From Lodderomyces elongisporus (taxonomy: Eukaryota; Ascomycota; Pichiomycetes; Serinales; Debaryomycetaceae): 64,000 nt of DNA. A program made the translations under genes and the position numbers. Location: NCBI RefSeq assembly GCF_030384665.1, contig NC_083673.1, positions 1,745,501 through 1,809,500 of the forward strand. Direction: 5' to 3'. The notes under the pieces were generated by a model. It was not told the DNA's origin and made no database searches. It saw nothing but the letters and a program-made list of their open reading frames with translations. Of this stretch, positions 1 to 9,430 are shown in pieces. The first letter of the stretch is position 1. Every line of letters begins with the position of its first letter.

Positions 1-132
1 AATGGGAATGGAAACAGTTCAAGCGGGGGTGGTGGAGGTGGGAATGGAGGAGGTGGTTCCTCTCGCGAAAAGAGCGAAAGTGCTTCAAGTACGCCTTCAC
101 GAAAGCGTAAAGCAAGAAACTTAGACGATTAG
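1..132 (+). CDS. C-terminal end of an unidentified protein (partial)
   Basis: The window opens inside a + strand reading frame (frame 1) that ends at the TAG at 130-132. The 43 visible residues are a Gly/Asn/Ser-rich low-complexity stretch followed by a basic tail ending KRKARNLDD, which could be a nuclear localisation signal. The start and any domain lie left of the window, so no function can be given. It is convergent with MRPL28. Confidence 0.6.
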   Translation, partial: NGNGNSSSGGGGGGNGGGGSSREKSESASSTPSRKRKARNLDD

Positions 133-198
133 AGAAGAATTACAATAAAATAAAATAAAAAAAGGAAAACAAAAAAGATAAAGTAAGCAAATATATGT

Positions 199-233
<35 letters not shown>

Positions 234-435
234 GAAAACAGTGATTTCACTTCATTTAAATGTACATACCAACCGCTTTTTGGGTAGAAATTCTATTTAC
301 ATCATTTTCTTTATAAGGTTGTTTTTCATCCCTCTTTCCTTTCAGTTTCCTCTTCAAAAATCTCTCTCTCTCTTTCTCTCTCTCTCTGTGTGTGTGTGTG
401 TTCTCATTTTTCTTTTCTTTTCTTTTATTTTTTTT
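133..435. other. Convergent intergenic region with AT and CT/GT repeats
   Basis: This is 3' flanking DNA shared by the unnamed gene on the left and MRPL28. It holds an AT-rich alternating tract at about 190-233, a CT then GT dinucleotide tract at 361-400, and T-rich DNA. AT-rich stretches of this kind usually serve as yeast 3'-end signals. No gene is seen. Confidence 0.6.
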
Positions 436-1017
436 TTAAACTTGTCTCTTTGGTTTAAAGGAATGGATCCAAGGTTTATTAGGTGGGTAATCTGTAGGTA
501 TCCTCATCTCAATAGGGAACTTGGTAAAGTTCTTGCTTGCGTTAAGCGATGTGGCTTCAGCATGTGATTCAAATTCTGGTCCTTCTCCCCCTGCTGCTTC
601 AAACAACTCCGGACTAGTAGCTTTCAAATCCTCCATTGCATTATATATGCTCTTGTATTGTAACAACAATTGTGTTTCGCGTTTTTGGTCCTTTTTTTGT
701 TTGTACAATTTCCATGCATTCATTATCGTCTTATGCTTGATAAAGTCTTCATTGCACAATTTGAGTAATCTAGGCTGCTTCCTACTTGCTGATAGCGCTG
801 AGAGCTGGTTCACTATTTTTTGAGTAGACAGGTTGAGTGTAACTTGTCCACCTGCACCACTTTTCTCTTGGGAAGACGATGAGGAAGAAGAACCACCCGA
901 AGGTTCTTTACCAGCCAGTTTCCTTGCAGCAGGACCAGAGCTATGACGAACTGCGCATCTTACCAAAGGCTGTAGCACTGAATCGGCGCTTCTTGAAGTT
1001 AGTTTCACGGACAACAT
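436..1017 (-). CDS. MRPL28: Mitochondrial large-subunit ribosomal protein mL40 (Mrpl28)
   Basis: A 193-residue protein of the mitochondrial 54S ribosomal subunit. The core block ASRKQPRLLKLCNEDFIKH, followed by LQYKSI, SPELFEAA and a C-terminal FPIEMRIPTDYPPN segment, matches what I know of yeast Mrpl28/mL40 almost residue for residue. The N-terminus is rich in Ser and Arg and poor in acids (MLSVKLTSRSADSVLQ), as expected for a mitochondrial presequence. It is longer than the S. cerevisiae protein because of an inserted Gly/Ser-rich stretch (about residues 35-58). It is transcribed divergently from the PPxY protein gene at 1590. Confidence 0.93.
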   Translation of the reverse strand: MLSVKLTSRSADSVLQPLVRCAVRHSSGPAARKLAGKEPSGGSSSSSSSQEKSGAGGQVTLNLSTQKIVNQLSALSASRKQPRLLKLCNEDFIKHKTIMNAWKLYKQKKDQKRETQLLLQYKSIYNAMEDLKATSPELFEAAGGEGPEFESHAEATSLNASKNFTKFPIEMRIPTDYPPNKPWIHSFKPKRQV

Positions 1018-1209
1018 TTGTTTCGAACAACAATGGACAACTAAAACTTTGTTAATTTTTCCTTTTCGTTAAGAAAAAGAGAAAAAAAAGAAAAGAAAAA
1101 TTGAATTCAGCTTAAGCCTTTTGACTCTCCACCTTCAGCTCTAGCTTGTTTCGAATAAATTTCGCGATAAATTTTCAAAGTACTATGATCTTTAACAAAA
1201 AAAAAAAGA

Positions 1210-1277
<68 letters not shown>

Positions 1278-1589
1278 AAAACAGCAATACAGTGTCGGGT
1301 TCCCAATGTCTCTGTAAAAAAATAAACCAGGGAGTGAGAGAGAAAAATTGCGACATTGAAAAGCGAAATGTCAAGTTCTCAAAGCTGGTGACACAAAATT
1401 GAGTTTGTTTAATGACTATAGACCTGGCTGCAACAAGACCAGATAGCAAACCTCGAAAGTAACCTCCATAAAAAAAGCATAATTAAAGGCAAAGGCAAAG
1501 GCAAATAACGGATTAATTAATTGATTATTTTCTTACCCTTTATTCTCTTTTAAATCTATATTAACTCAACCACAAATTAAATTACAGAA
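1018..1589. promoter_or_regulatory. Divergent promoter region with a 60-bp GA microsatellite
   Basis: This region separates the divergent starts of MRPL28 and the gene at 1590. It holds a (GA)n tract at about 1215-1275, A-rich blocks and three copies of AAAGGC at about 1486-1503. The short ORFs here come from the repeat and are not convincing. Confidence 0.5.
1215..1275. repeat. (GA)n dinucleotide microsatellite
   Basis: An uninterrupted AG repeat of about 30 units between MRPL28 and the next gene. It is read directly from the sequence. Confidence 0.95.
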
Positions 1590-2180
1590 ATGTCCAGTGA
1601 AAAAGAAATATTAAGACAAAAATACCAGCGTGAGGAAGAAGAAGGAGAGCAAAAGACGGCGTTTATCTCAAAAGATTCACTGCTTCCAGAAGCCCCACCT
1701 GCGTATGATGATATCCAACCGCAACAGAAACCATACACATCAAGCTCATCACAATCTCAGTTTCAATCGGAATGGCAGGCTCTACCCCATGGCAACAATT
1801 TTGGATACCCGGGTGTCCAACAGCAAAACCAAGGCTATAGTTATCCCAGCGGCCCTTCTTCTCCATTTGCGCAATCGCAATTGCAGTCACAAGCTCCACA
1901 AGCTCCACAAGTTCCCTCGTCACAAGAAAACGAACCAAACGTCTACAAAATCAAACCAGACTTAGCAAACATCAACTATGCTCCTCTGCAACATTTAAAT
2001 CCCCAGTATGAGGAATTTCGTCAGAACCAACAAGCGAAAATGGCAAAAGGCGAGCGGAATTATATGGATCCAAATTACAAGGCACCCATAAATAAGGGTC
2101 ACGTGGGTAAAAAGAAAATTGATCTGAGTTTTCCAGGTAGAAGCGGAGCTACATATCACAATGCTGCCAATAATCATTGA
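1590..2180 (+). CDS. Hypothetical hydrophilic protein with a PPxY motif
   Basis: A 196-residue protein that I do not recognise. The first 25 residues are highly charged and possibly helical. A PPAY motif lies at residues 36-39; in fungi PPxY motifs are bound by WW domains such as those of the ubiquitin ligase Rsp5. Residues 45-115 are Gln/Ser/Pro-rich and disordered. The C-terminal third (NYMDPNYKAPINKGHVGKK, then IDLSFPGRSGATY) is less biased and looks like the conserved part. There is no signal peptide or membrane segment. A role as a ubiquitin-ligase adaptor or substrate is only inferred from the PPxY motif. Confidence 0.75.
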   Translation: MSSEKEILRQKYQREEEEGEQKTAFISKDSLLPEAPPAYDDIQPQQKPYTSSSSQSQFQSEWQALPHGNNFGYPGVQQQNQGYSYPSGPSSPFAQSQLQSQAPQAPQVPSSQENEPNVYKIKPDLANINYAPLQHLNPQYEEFRQNQQAKMAKGERNYMDPNYKAPINKGHVGKKKIDLSFPGRSGATYHNAANNH

Positions 2181-2734
2181 TGATGTGTTTACTAAAGAAC
2201 TATATGTAAAGGAATTGAGAATGCAAGAGTATCAAAGCTCTGTAATATGAGTAGGGAAGTTAGAGAGGAAACAGAGAAGTGGGGAGATAGGCAGGCGAAA
2301 AAGTAAAAGGGAGGGTAATGGGAAGAGGAGAACTGAAAGAGAGAGAGAGTGTGTGTGTGGAAGGCAAGAAAAGTTATATTTTATTAGTTGTGTGTTCTAT
2401 GAATTAATGAAAGAGGCTCTGCTTTACCTGATAATGTAGTGTTTGTGCAGAAGAATGGAGAGTTTGCTTCAGCTTTCAAATTTACCAACAGTGATTAATT
2501 TCATTTTGAATCAAAGAAATCAAAAGAACACAATATCAAACAAGAAAGCAGAAAAACACACTTGAAAAGGTTAGCCTGGTATCAAAATTCGGGTCAAATA
2601 ATGTTATATGAATTTGTAAAAACTACGTTTCTTTGTTACATCACTGAGATGATACTTATTTTCTCTGTTTATGTTTCTTTATTACATCATTGAGATGATA
2701 CTTATTTTCTCTGTTTATGTTTCTTTGTTACATC

Positions 2735-2765
<31 letters not shown>

Positions 2766-3077
2766 ATTTTCCTGTTTTCTAGTGCAAATAAATATAAAAA
2801 CTCTAAAATGATGTTATTTCTAGTTGATTTATTTATACCCAAATAGAAGATTTCACATTCAAGCTCTAGCATTCCAATCAAGAATAGAACCAGAAAAAAG
2901 AAAGAAAAAAAAAGAAACAAGGGGAACAACAAGGCCAAACAAGACAAAAACATTAGGGCTCATATCAAAATCAAAGATACTCAGCAAAATACTAATGTTC
3001 CAAACCAATCTATATTCTTTCAAATGATAGGTGATGGTTGCCCCTTTTTTTTTCTTTTTCTTTTTTTTACCACAACA
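2181..3077. other. Convergent intergenic region with a 46-bp tandem repeat
   Basis: This is 3' flanking DNA between the PPxY gene (+) and YPK1 (-). It contains purine-rich DNA (2250-2370), a 46-bp tandem repeat at 2627-2737, and an AT tract directly after the repeat. The small ORFs are low-complexity or K/R-rich and I do not call them. Confidence 0.55.
2627..2737. repeat. 46-bp tandem repeat, about 2.4 copies, abutting an (AT)n tract
   Basis: The units start at 2627, 2673 and 2719, each beginning GTTTCTTTRTTACATCA and continuing through GAGATGATACTTATTTTC. The first two units differ at only a few positions. The third is cut short at CATCAT by an alternating AT tract running to about 2761. 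Confidence 0.9.
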
Positions 3078-5474
3078 CTAAAGAATGTTGTCTCCATTGT
3101 AGGTCCAACCCCCAAACTGCTTTTGGACGCTCTCCGTCAAAAAGTCATCTACAACGCTATCTTGTGGCTTTTCATTGGTAAAGTCCTGGTCAAAATTAGA
3201 AGTGTCAAGCAAGTTCTCCACATTTGGTTTAAATGGTGGGAGGTAACTCTTATTCAACAATTTGTTCCAATCAATATCCTTGAAAAATGGATGATTCTTA
3301 ATTTCCTGCGCGTCATTAAGTCTCTTTGATGGGTCTTTTTGCAAAAGCTTAATCAACAAGTCTTGTGCATCAGTACCTTCTAAAAACTGTGGAAACCGAA
3401 GTGGATTCTGAAGGATTTTCTTATACATCGTTGGTACATCAGAGTCATAAAATGGTGGAAGGCCAGTGAGCATCTCGTATAGTAAAGTCCCTAAAGTCCA
3501 CCAATCAACGCTTCTAGTATACCCCTGGTTGATCAAGAGTTCAGGAGCAAGATACTCTGGCGTACCACAAAATGTATTGGTTTTATCATCATTGCTCATA
3601 TTGAGTTTACATAATCCAAAATCACAAAGTGCAATATGTCCTTGGTAATCAAGCAAGATATTCTCGGGTTTCAAATCACGATAAATGACATTGAGTTCAT
3701 GCAAACTTTCCAACGCCGTAAGGAGCTCGGCAATGTAAAAACGAGATCTATCCATGGTGAATTTGCCTTCTCTTTGTAAGTGCCAAAACAACTCTCCACC
3801 ATTTATAAACGACAAAACCAAGTATAGTTTTTCAGGTGACTGGAATGAAAACTTCAAGGGAACAATGAAGGGGTTGGATATCCTCGCCAACACTGTTCTT
3901 TCAGCCAAGGTATGTGTCACCTCCATCCTTGAAACAATATGTTGCTTTCTCAATGTTTTCAAAGCGTAAATCTGTCTTGTGTCTTTCTTGACCACCTGCA
4001 TAACTTTACCAAAAGAGCCTTTGCCGATAACTTTTAGCAAATCAAAATCTTCAATGGAAAGGTGCTTTTTCGTTAATGGTTTAAACTCAATAGTGAGCAT
4101 GATTTCACCCATATCTTTAGAGGCCAAGTCCTGCAAGTTTGCATTGTAGTTGGAAAATTTGAGGTATTCATGATGTATTAGCCTAACCTGTTGAGTGTGT
4201 GATCTTGGGTTCAATGGGAGCTTAATGGTTCCAACCAACAAGTCTCCAATATTCTGATGATTCGATGAAGCTGAAGAAGACTGTGACGCAGGCGAGTTGG
4301 GTACCCTAGACAGAGGCAGCCTGTGCTGCTGCTGCTGCTGTTGTTGTTGTTGTTGTTCTTGAAAATTTGTAAACAAATGCTTGTTTTTCTCCTTTTCTCC
4401 ATCCGGGATCAACATGTTTGGAAGTCTAATAAATAAGTTCAAGTTGAGGAACTGTGAACCAGTTGGATTATTTTTCGTTTGGTTCAGTTTATTTGTGACA
4501 TCAAAGGATACGACTTGGTTCCAAGTGGATTGACTAACGGTACCCTTTTGTGGCTCGATGACCAATACATTGTTATCAAATTCAATAGTCAAGTAAAGCA
4601 ACGATTTCACCAAATTCTCTGCATTGGGAATCGAAATAATCGAGGGTAAGAAATTTGTGGCGATGGAGCCAGGAAGGAAATCGCCAAACTCATTGTCTTT
4701 CTCCAATAAACCCATGTTTTTCAACAATTGTTGTCCCACAACCTCGTTATTTGAGTTTATCGCCAAAGCGTGTAGAATTTGTTTATTATTGTTAATAGAA
4801 ATCGGAAGTTGTATATTTTGTGAACCGTATATTTTGACAGTGAGCAATCCCGGAGACGAGGAATTGGTTGTACCCAGTTGTTGTGCTTGAGCTTGAGCTT
4901 GAGCTTGAGCAAGACCATGACTATGTCCATTAGTGGCACTTCCGTTTCCGTTTCCGTTTCCATTTCCGTTTCCGTTTCCGTTTCCGTTTCCGTTTCCGTT
5001 ACCATTACTATTATAGTTATTGTACAGTTCCCTGTCCAAGTTGCTAGTAGATGCTGAATTTTGGCCTAATGATGTTGCCTGAGAAGACGATGGGGACTCA
5101 TTATATTGAGACAAATTCGATGGCACATTCGACTCAGTTTGTGCTGGTTGCAGAAAGATATTATGCTTGGCATCCTGAGGAGTGTGTGGGCTCTTGGTGT
5201 TATTATCGTTTACGGATAATCTCGAAACATCGTTTGTTAATGTGTTGACCGAAATTGTTGGTCGAGATCCGGTCTCGTTTTCATCCTTTATCAGTTGAGT
5301 AGCATTTTGCGTTGATACTGTTGTTTGAGAAGTTGGATTTGTTGAACTTGTTGGGCTTGTTGTATTGGTCGTATTTGACAGAGAGGGAGATCCGTTTGTA
5401 TCTTGTCCATTATTGTTATGATTATGTTTCTCACTCGATGTTCCAAACTTGAGTTTATTCTTAAACTTGAACAT
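3078..5474 (-). CDS. YPK1: AGC-family protein kinase of the Ypk1/Ypk2 type
   Basis: A 798-residue serine/threonine kinase. Ypk1 is the TORC2- and Pkh-activated kinase (SGK homologue) controlling sphingolipid synthesis, membrane stress and endocytosis. The N-terminus MFKFKNKLKFGTSSEK matches the family and fixes the start. Residues 20-200 are low complexity, including an Asn-Gly hexanucleotide tract and Ala-Gln repeats; a poly-Gln run lies near 375. The kinase domain has GKGSFGKV at about 480, YRDLKPEN at about 597, DFG at about 618 and the PDK1-type loop TFCGTPEYLAPE at about 633. The C-terminal hydrophobic motif FGGWTY (about 789) keeps the phosphorylatable Thr. All key residues are present, so it should be active. 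Confidence 0.95.
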   Translation of the reverse strand: MFKFKNKLKFGTSSEKHNHNNNGQDTNGSPSLSNTTNTTSPTSSTNPTSQTTVSTQNATQLIKDENETGSRPTISVNTLTNDVSRLSVNDNNTKSPHTPQDAKHNIFLQPAQTESNVPSNLSQYNESPSSSQATSLGQNSASTSNLDRELYNNYNSNGNGNGNGNGNGNGNGNGNGNGSATNGHSHGLAQAQAQAQAQQLGTTNSSSPGLLTVKIYGSQNIQLPISINNNKQILHALAINSNNEVVGQQLLKNMGLLEKDNEFGDFLPGSIATNFLPSIISIPNAENLVKSLLYLTIEFDNNVLVIEPQKGTVSQSTWNQVVSFDVTNKLNQTKNNPTGSQFLNLNLFIRLPNMLIPDGEKEKNKHLFTNFQEQQQQQQQQQQHRLPLSRVPNSPASQSSSASSNHQNIGDLLVGTIKLPLNPRSHTQQVRLIHHEYLKFSNYNANLQDLASKDMGEIMLTIEFKPLTKKHLSIEDFDLLKVIGKGSFGKVMQVVKKDTRQIYALKTLRKQHIVSRMEVTHTLAERTVLARISNPFIVPLKFSFQSPEKLYLVLSFINGGELFWHLQREGKFTMDRSRFYIAELLTALESLHELNVIYRDLKPENILLDYQGHIALCDFGLCKLNMSNDDKTNTFCGTPEYLAPELLINQGYTRSVDWWTLGTLLYEMLTGLPPFYDSDVPTMYKKILQNPLRFPQFLEGTDAQDLLIKLLQKDPSKRLNDAQEIKNHPFFKDIDWNKLLNKSYLPPFKPNVENLLDTSNFDQDFTNEKPQDSVVDDFLTESVQKQFGGWTYNGDNIL
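4937..5000. repeat. Hexanucleotide repeat encoding an Asn-Gly tract in YPK1
   Basis: TTTCCG on the + strand repeats about ten times. On the coding strand it gives alternating Gly and Asn codons in the disordered N-terminal region of YPK1. One unit carries a single-base variant (CCATTT). The hexamer length preserves the frame when copy number changes. Confidence 0.9.
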
Positions 5475-6945
5475 GGTGCTGGAAATGGATGAAATGGAAG
5501 AGAGGGATAGAGGATAAGAAAAGTAAAGATGGAGGTGTAGACGTGCAAAAGTTTAAGAGATGACAAGTCAATTATGGTTGTTGCTTTATTTGATGTGGTT
5601 GTTTTCGTGATAATGGCGGTAATGACAATAGTGGTGGAAGCAGTTTAGTAGTTACTTGTTGTCGTTGTTGATGTGGCTGTGAATTTTGTGTGTGTAGAAA
5701 TATGATGCGAAGTTTCCGGGAGATATCTTATGGTCCCAATTTTTGATTCTTCTTCAGGGAAGTGGGGAGAAATATTAAAGAAAATGAAATTGTCAAAAAA
5801 AAAAAAAGGAAAAGAGAAGAAAAGGAAAAAAGGAAAAAAAGGAGTTACTTCAGCATCCTCCAAGCCACTATATACAATAAGATAAATCTTTTCAATTGTT
5901 TTCGAGTTAGTGGAAAGACAGTACAAAAGACAGAAAGCAAAAGACAAAGAAGCTGGATATTTGAACAATGTATACAGAAAGAGAATATTTGGTTTTTTTT
6001 TTTGTTTTTTTTGAAGTTAAAATCTGAAATATTATATACATGAGTGTAGACTGTAAAGTTGATGGTGTTGCTTACTTATGAGATTAAAAAAATAATAGGT
6101 GTAACTGTAGTATAGCCAGGAGTAGGCTAAACTAATCAACCTTACGGGTAAGAGAAGTTGAAACAACAATACAAACACAAATGAAAAGCAAATGAAAAAC
6201 AACAAATGAAAAGAAAAGAAAAGAAAACCAGAAAAGAAGAAGATGAAGAAAAAGGAGAGCTTTTCTGTTTCTCTGGAACGGAGCGGAGATAGCACGAGTA
6301 GGTAGCCCAAACAGTACACATCGAGTGCATTTCTAAAGTGGCAGGTCGATATTCATCGCTAGCAACACTAACATCTTTAAGTATAACAAGTACAACAAGT
6401 ACAACATATACAACAAGTACAACAAGCAAACACAACTTGTGCATTAGCTACAACAGCTACAAAAACCCTGGTCCTTTTTATTTTTATTTTTTTTTTCATT
6501 ATTCTACTTGTTGTTTTGATGTAAACTTGCTGTAAGTAGGTCCAAAGAAGCGCGTGTTTCTTTTTTTTTTTTTTTTCTTTTTGGCAGGAAATTTTAAATG
6601 GCTTGATTGGAATGGCCCTAATAAGTGCATCAGAGTCGGTGCTACCTTGATTGGAATGACCCACGCTAATCGCAACAGAGATCAATGCGCAACGCCAGAG
6701 ATCCTCTCTAGCCTCACTCGCACACCGCTACTCGCACAAACGCCCTTTTTAAAATTTTGGCTTTGTTTATGTTTACAAATCAGTCTTTCAACTCATTTTT
6801 TTTTTGTTTTTGTAATTCCTAATTTGTTTTTAATTTTTGTTTCCTTCTTAATGTTTTTACAACCAAACTGGTTTTTTTTTTACAACATATCAAACAAAGA
6901 CTTCTCAAAAGTAGTATTCAGACAAGATTGTCTTTTATTGATGGA
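5475..6945. promoter_or_regulatory. Long divergent intergenic region between YPK1 and the gene at 6946
   Basis: About 1.5 kb without a supported gene, serving as upstream DNA for both neighbours. It contains poly-A/T blocks, AAAGAA-type purine runs (5795-5850, 6180-6260) and a degenerate TACAACAAG repeat at about 6378-6426. Several ORFs of 90-130 codons are open on both strands but are Phe/Lys/Ser-biased products of the T- and A-rich DNA, and I reject them. Confidence 0.5.
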
Positions 6946-7611
6946 ATGAACACTACTACAGACATAATGCAAAATATTGAAAACCATTACAGTCTAAATA
7001 TCAACTCAGTCACCGATAGTAGCAACAAAACAACTCTTGTGAAGAGAAAATACAATACAGGCACTGTATTGGGAGAAGTCACAAATACACTTGTGTCCAA
7101 CACACTGCTGCAACTGAAGATGATAACGGGAAAGGAGAACTCACAACAAAGGAAACATGATACTCACAGGAAGAACGATAGGGTGGTTTTTAGCTCGCCT
7201 ACCAAAGTATATGACGAGAATAGTCTACGATATCAGAGGAAGAGGCTTGCAACATCGCCAACACCATGGATTGCAAATTCAAATGTTAGAAGAAAATTGG
7301 GTGAAGGGCCATCTAAATTAAACTTACCTTGCATTCCAGTAGTTGAAGAGCAACAACAACAACAACAGCAACAACAACAACAACAACAGCAACAGCAACA
7401 ACAACCGCAACATCCACAAACAACCAAAACGCGATCATCGGTGGAAAACAGCTCTGAGGATGGCCCCGCAACTCTGTTTGGATCAACTTTGCAAGAGGTT
7501 GAACTTAATTACCAACGATGGTTAGTTGAACAAGAGTTACGACGAGTAAACGAACTCAATGAATTTTTAGTGCTAGAAAGACAATTTGCAATGGAAGAGG
7601 CCGCATCGTGA
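6946..7611 (+). CDS. Possible Whi5/Nrm1-like G1/S transcriptional repressor
   Basis: The frame is open from a TTG at 6928, but the first ATG is at 6946, giving a protein of about 221 residues starting MNTTTDIMQ. Near residues 50-65 the segment NTLLQLKMITGKEN resembles the short conserved helix of Whi5/Nrm1 proteins that binds SBF/MBF, and it also contains a KEN tripeptide of the kind used by the APC/C. CDK-like SPT and TSPTP sites lie at about 80-105. A poly-Gln tract from CAA/CAG repeats follows at about 135-155, then a charged C-terminal helix (RWLVEQELRRVNELNEF). The family assignment rests on one short motif plus general character and is tentative. A generic disordered regulator is the alternative. 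Confidence 0.45.
   Translation: MNTTTDIMQNIENHYSLNINSVTDSSNKTTLVKRKYNTGTVLGEVTNTLVSNTLLQLKMITGKENSQQRKHDTHRKNDRVVFSSPTKVYDENSLRYQRKRLATSPTPWIANSNVRRKLGEGPSKLNLPCIPVVEEQQQQQQQQQQQQQQQQQQPQHPQTTKTRSSVENSSEDGPATLFGSTLQEVELNYQRWLVEQELRRVNELNEFLVLERQFAMEEAAS
7348..7404. repeat. CAA/CAG trinucleotide tract encoding poly-Gln
   Basis: An in-frame run of about 19 CAA or CAG codons inside the gene at 6946, followed by Pro/Gln codons. Confidence 0.95.
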
Positions 7612-8073
7612 TTTCTTTTTTTAAACTCGAGAAATATTTGAAACATCAATCATGTTCTATAATATAACGATGAGTTGATGTTTACACACATTCTTTTTTT
7701 ATTTTTTTTCTTTTTAAGAAAGTTTAGAACGGAGCGGAGCAGTGCAGCGCAGAACAAATTAGAGCATAAAACTTACTTGTCATCTAACCTCATGCCGAAT
7801 TTACACCGGTATACTTCTTTAACAATCTAATGTTTCCATCATCGAAAAGAATATTTGCTTTAAATTCTTGTCTCTTATATATAATGATAATAACAAATAA
7901 ATGATGTATCATTTTCAATACAATACTAATAACTAGCTTTCCGGTACATGTAGATTGATGGCTTTGAACCAATTATATTCTCTAAGAAGCAAGGAGACAA
8001 TAAGTATTGAAATCTATATCGTGATTCATTGACTATTTGACCTTCAATCTTTCATGATTATTCGTTTACTAGA

Positions 8074-8277
8074 ATGATGGATCTTTTGCAAGTGAAAAAA
8101 AGACTCAGAATTGGAACCCAGACTGGAACCCAGACTGGAACCCAGACTGGAACCATAACTGGAACCAGAACTCAAATTGATCTAAAAAAATCACCAGGTA
8201 TCTCTCGGAGTTCCAAAGCCTCTTACCCGAGAGACCTTTTTACAGGGGATTCCAGTGAATATTCTTTTTTTTTTTGA
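8074..8277 (+). CDS. Possible small ORF with a Gly-Thr-Gln-Thr repeat
   Basis: A 67-codon ORF (MMDLLQVKKRLRI, then GTQT repeats, then an ordinary-looking hydrophilic segment KKSPGISRSSKASYPRDLF). The repeat is a 12-bp unit, so copy-number changes keep the frame. The ORF stops at TGA 8275-8277 just after an 11-T run. The same frame then stays open for 41 more codons (8278-8400, TAG at 8401) with protein-like composition. It could be a young small gene, a pseudogene with an in-frame stop, or chance. I do not recognise any family. Confidence 0.25.
   Translation: MMDLLQVKKRLRIGTQTGTQTGTQTGTITGTRTQIDLKKSPGISRSSKASYPRDLFTGDSSEYSFFF
8113..8172. repeat. 12-bp tandem repeat, five units
   Basis: Three perfect GGAACCCAGACT units (8113-8148) are followed by the variants GGAACCATAACT and GGAACCAGAACT. 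Confidence 0.95.
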
Positions 8278-8488
8278 ACTGGTTTAGATAATTCCCATCC
8301 TCCCTTCCCATCACTCGCCTCTCAGTACATTTTCACGAGCTCAAACACTGATGCACTTTCATCTCAATTAGACTTTGACCATAGAGAATTACATGAATTG
8401 TAGACAAACTTTTTGAAGCTTCTTTATTCTATTTTTTTTTCTTTTGTGACACACATATATTGGCAAACTTTGAATTAGGCTGAACTGA

Positions 8489-8938
8489 TCACATCGATAC
8501 ATTTGCTTCGCTCTGCATGGTTTCAAACTCTGGCTCATTAGTATGCAGCAATCTTTCTCTCATTACTCGGTGTCCATCAACTAACGATTTTAAATTTGCT
8601 ATTTCATCAGGCAAATTATCCGTAATTGTTTGGAAATCAAAAATTTGCCTACACATAGGACACAACCCTCGAGAAGATTCTTGTTCAAGCCATTTAAGAA
8701 TACAATGAAGATGAAAGTTATGGGTACACCCGGTACCTAAGATAACAGGACATTCATCACCGGGGTATTTGCAACTAGGGCAAGAGCCGTCAAAAGAGAC
8801 TCGACAGATGCCACATAATTCTTCGATGAAACTATTGTTGTTGTTGTTGTTGTTGTCCCTGTCTTGGGCAGATGTAGATAGGGAAAGATCCCAATGCCAT
8901 GTGCAGTAAGTTCTCCATTCAACTATATCCACCTTCAT
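8489..8938 (-). CDS. APC11: Anaphase-promoting complex RING-H2 subunit Apc11
   Basis: A 149-residue protein. Apc11 is the catalytic RING subunit of the APC/C and, with the cullin-like Apc2, recruits the E2 for ubiquitination of cyclins and securin. The N-terminus MKVDIVEWRTYCTWHWD is the family hallmark (a beta strand that pairs with Apc2). The RING-H2 follows: CGICR, CPSC, then CPVILGTGCTHNFHLHC and CPMCRQIF, with all zinc ligands present. An Asn run (about residues 29-35) is inserted before the RING. The roughly 45-residue tail after the RING is longer than in many homologues. Confidence 0.95.
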   Translation of the reverse strand: MKVDIVEWRTYCTWHWDLSLSTSAQDRDNNNNNNNSFIEELCGICRVSFDGSCPSCKYPGDECPVILGTGCTHNFHLHCILKWLEQESSRGLCPMCRQIFDFQTITDNLPDEIANLKSLVDGHRVMRERLLHTNEPEFETMQSEANVSM

Positions 8939-9430
8939 TTACTGCTATATATATATATATATATATGTGTGTGTGAGTGTGTGTGAGTGTGTTTGATGCG
9001 ATCAATGGTAGAGGGAAATGACAAAAAAGGGAAATCGAGGATTTGAAACGTATGTTTAAAGAAGAAGGAGTAAATCAGTTGTGGGGTGAAACGGATAGAA
9101 GAGGTCTCTTGCAGTGCGTGTAATTTCTTTTTACACACTAGATCAAGTTTTTAAATCGCTTCAAATATTAAAAAGATCAATTCTCATACACTCTATAATG
9201 TCAAAAAAAGAAATGGTACTTTACACTTGCTCTCTTCGACACTCAAAATAAAGCTGTTTCGAAAAGACACCAGAGGTACATTATTTATTGGATGTTCATA
9301 GATATTTGTGCTGTATTCATAATAAACATTATATAAATTCATAGAAAAAGGAAATAGAAATGGAAATATGTTTTTTTTTGTCAAATAAACAAAAGAAAGC
9401 AAGGCACGTTTTAACAATGGCTTCCATTAT
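8939..9430. promoter_or_regulatory. APC11 upstream region / CAF16 3' flank
   Basis: Both neighbours are on the - strand. Immediately upstream of the APC11 start is an (AT)n followed by a (GT)n tract at about 8944-8993. The rest is AT-rich with no supported gene; the ORFs 8935-9138 and 9193-9417 are biased and rejected. Confidence 0.5.

Larger units (their letters stand above)
7612..8488. other. Convergent intergenic region with a possible small ORF
   Basis: This lies between the 6946 gene (+) and APC11 (-). Apart from the repeat-containing ORF at 8074, described separately, I see T-rich 3' flanking DNA and a short - strand ORF at 7790-7972 that has no recognisable features. Confidence 0.5.

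Noticed and set aside
7790..7972. 60-codon - strand ORF downstream of the 6946 gene
   Set aside because: The end reads protein-like (KANILFDDGNIRLLKKY), but there is no recognisable domain, splice signal or supporting context.
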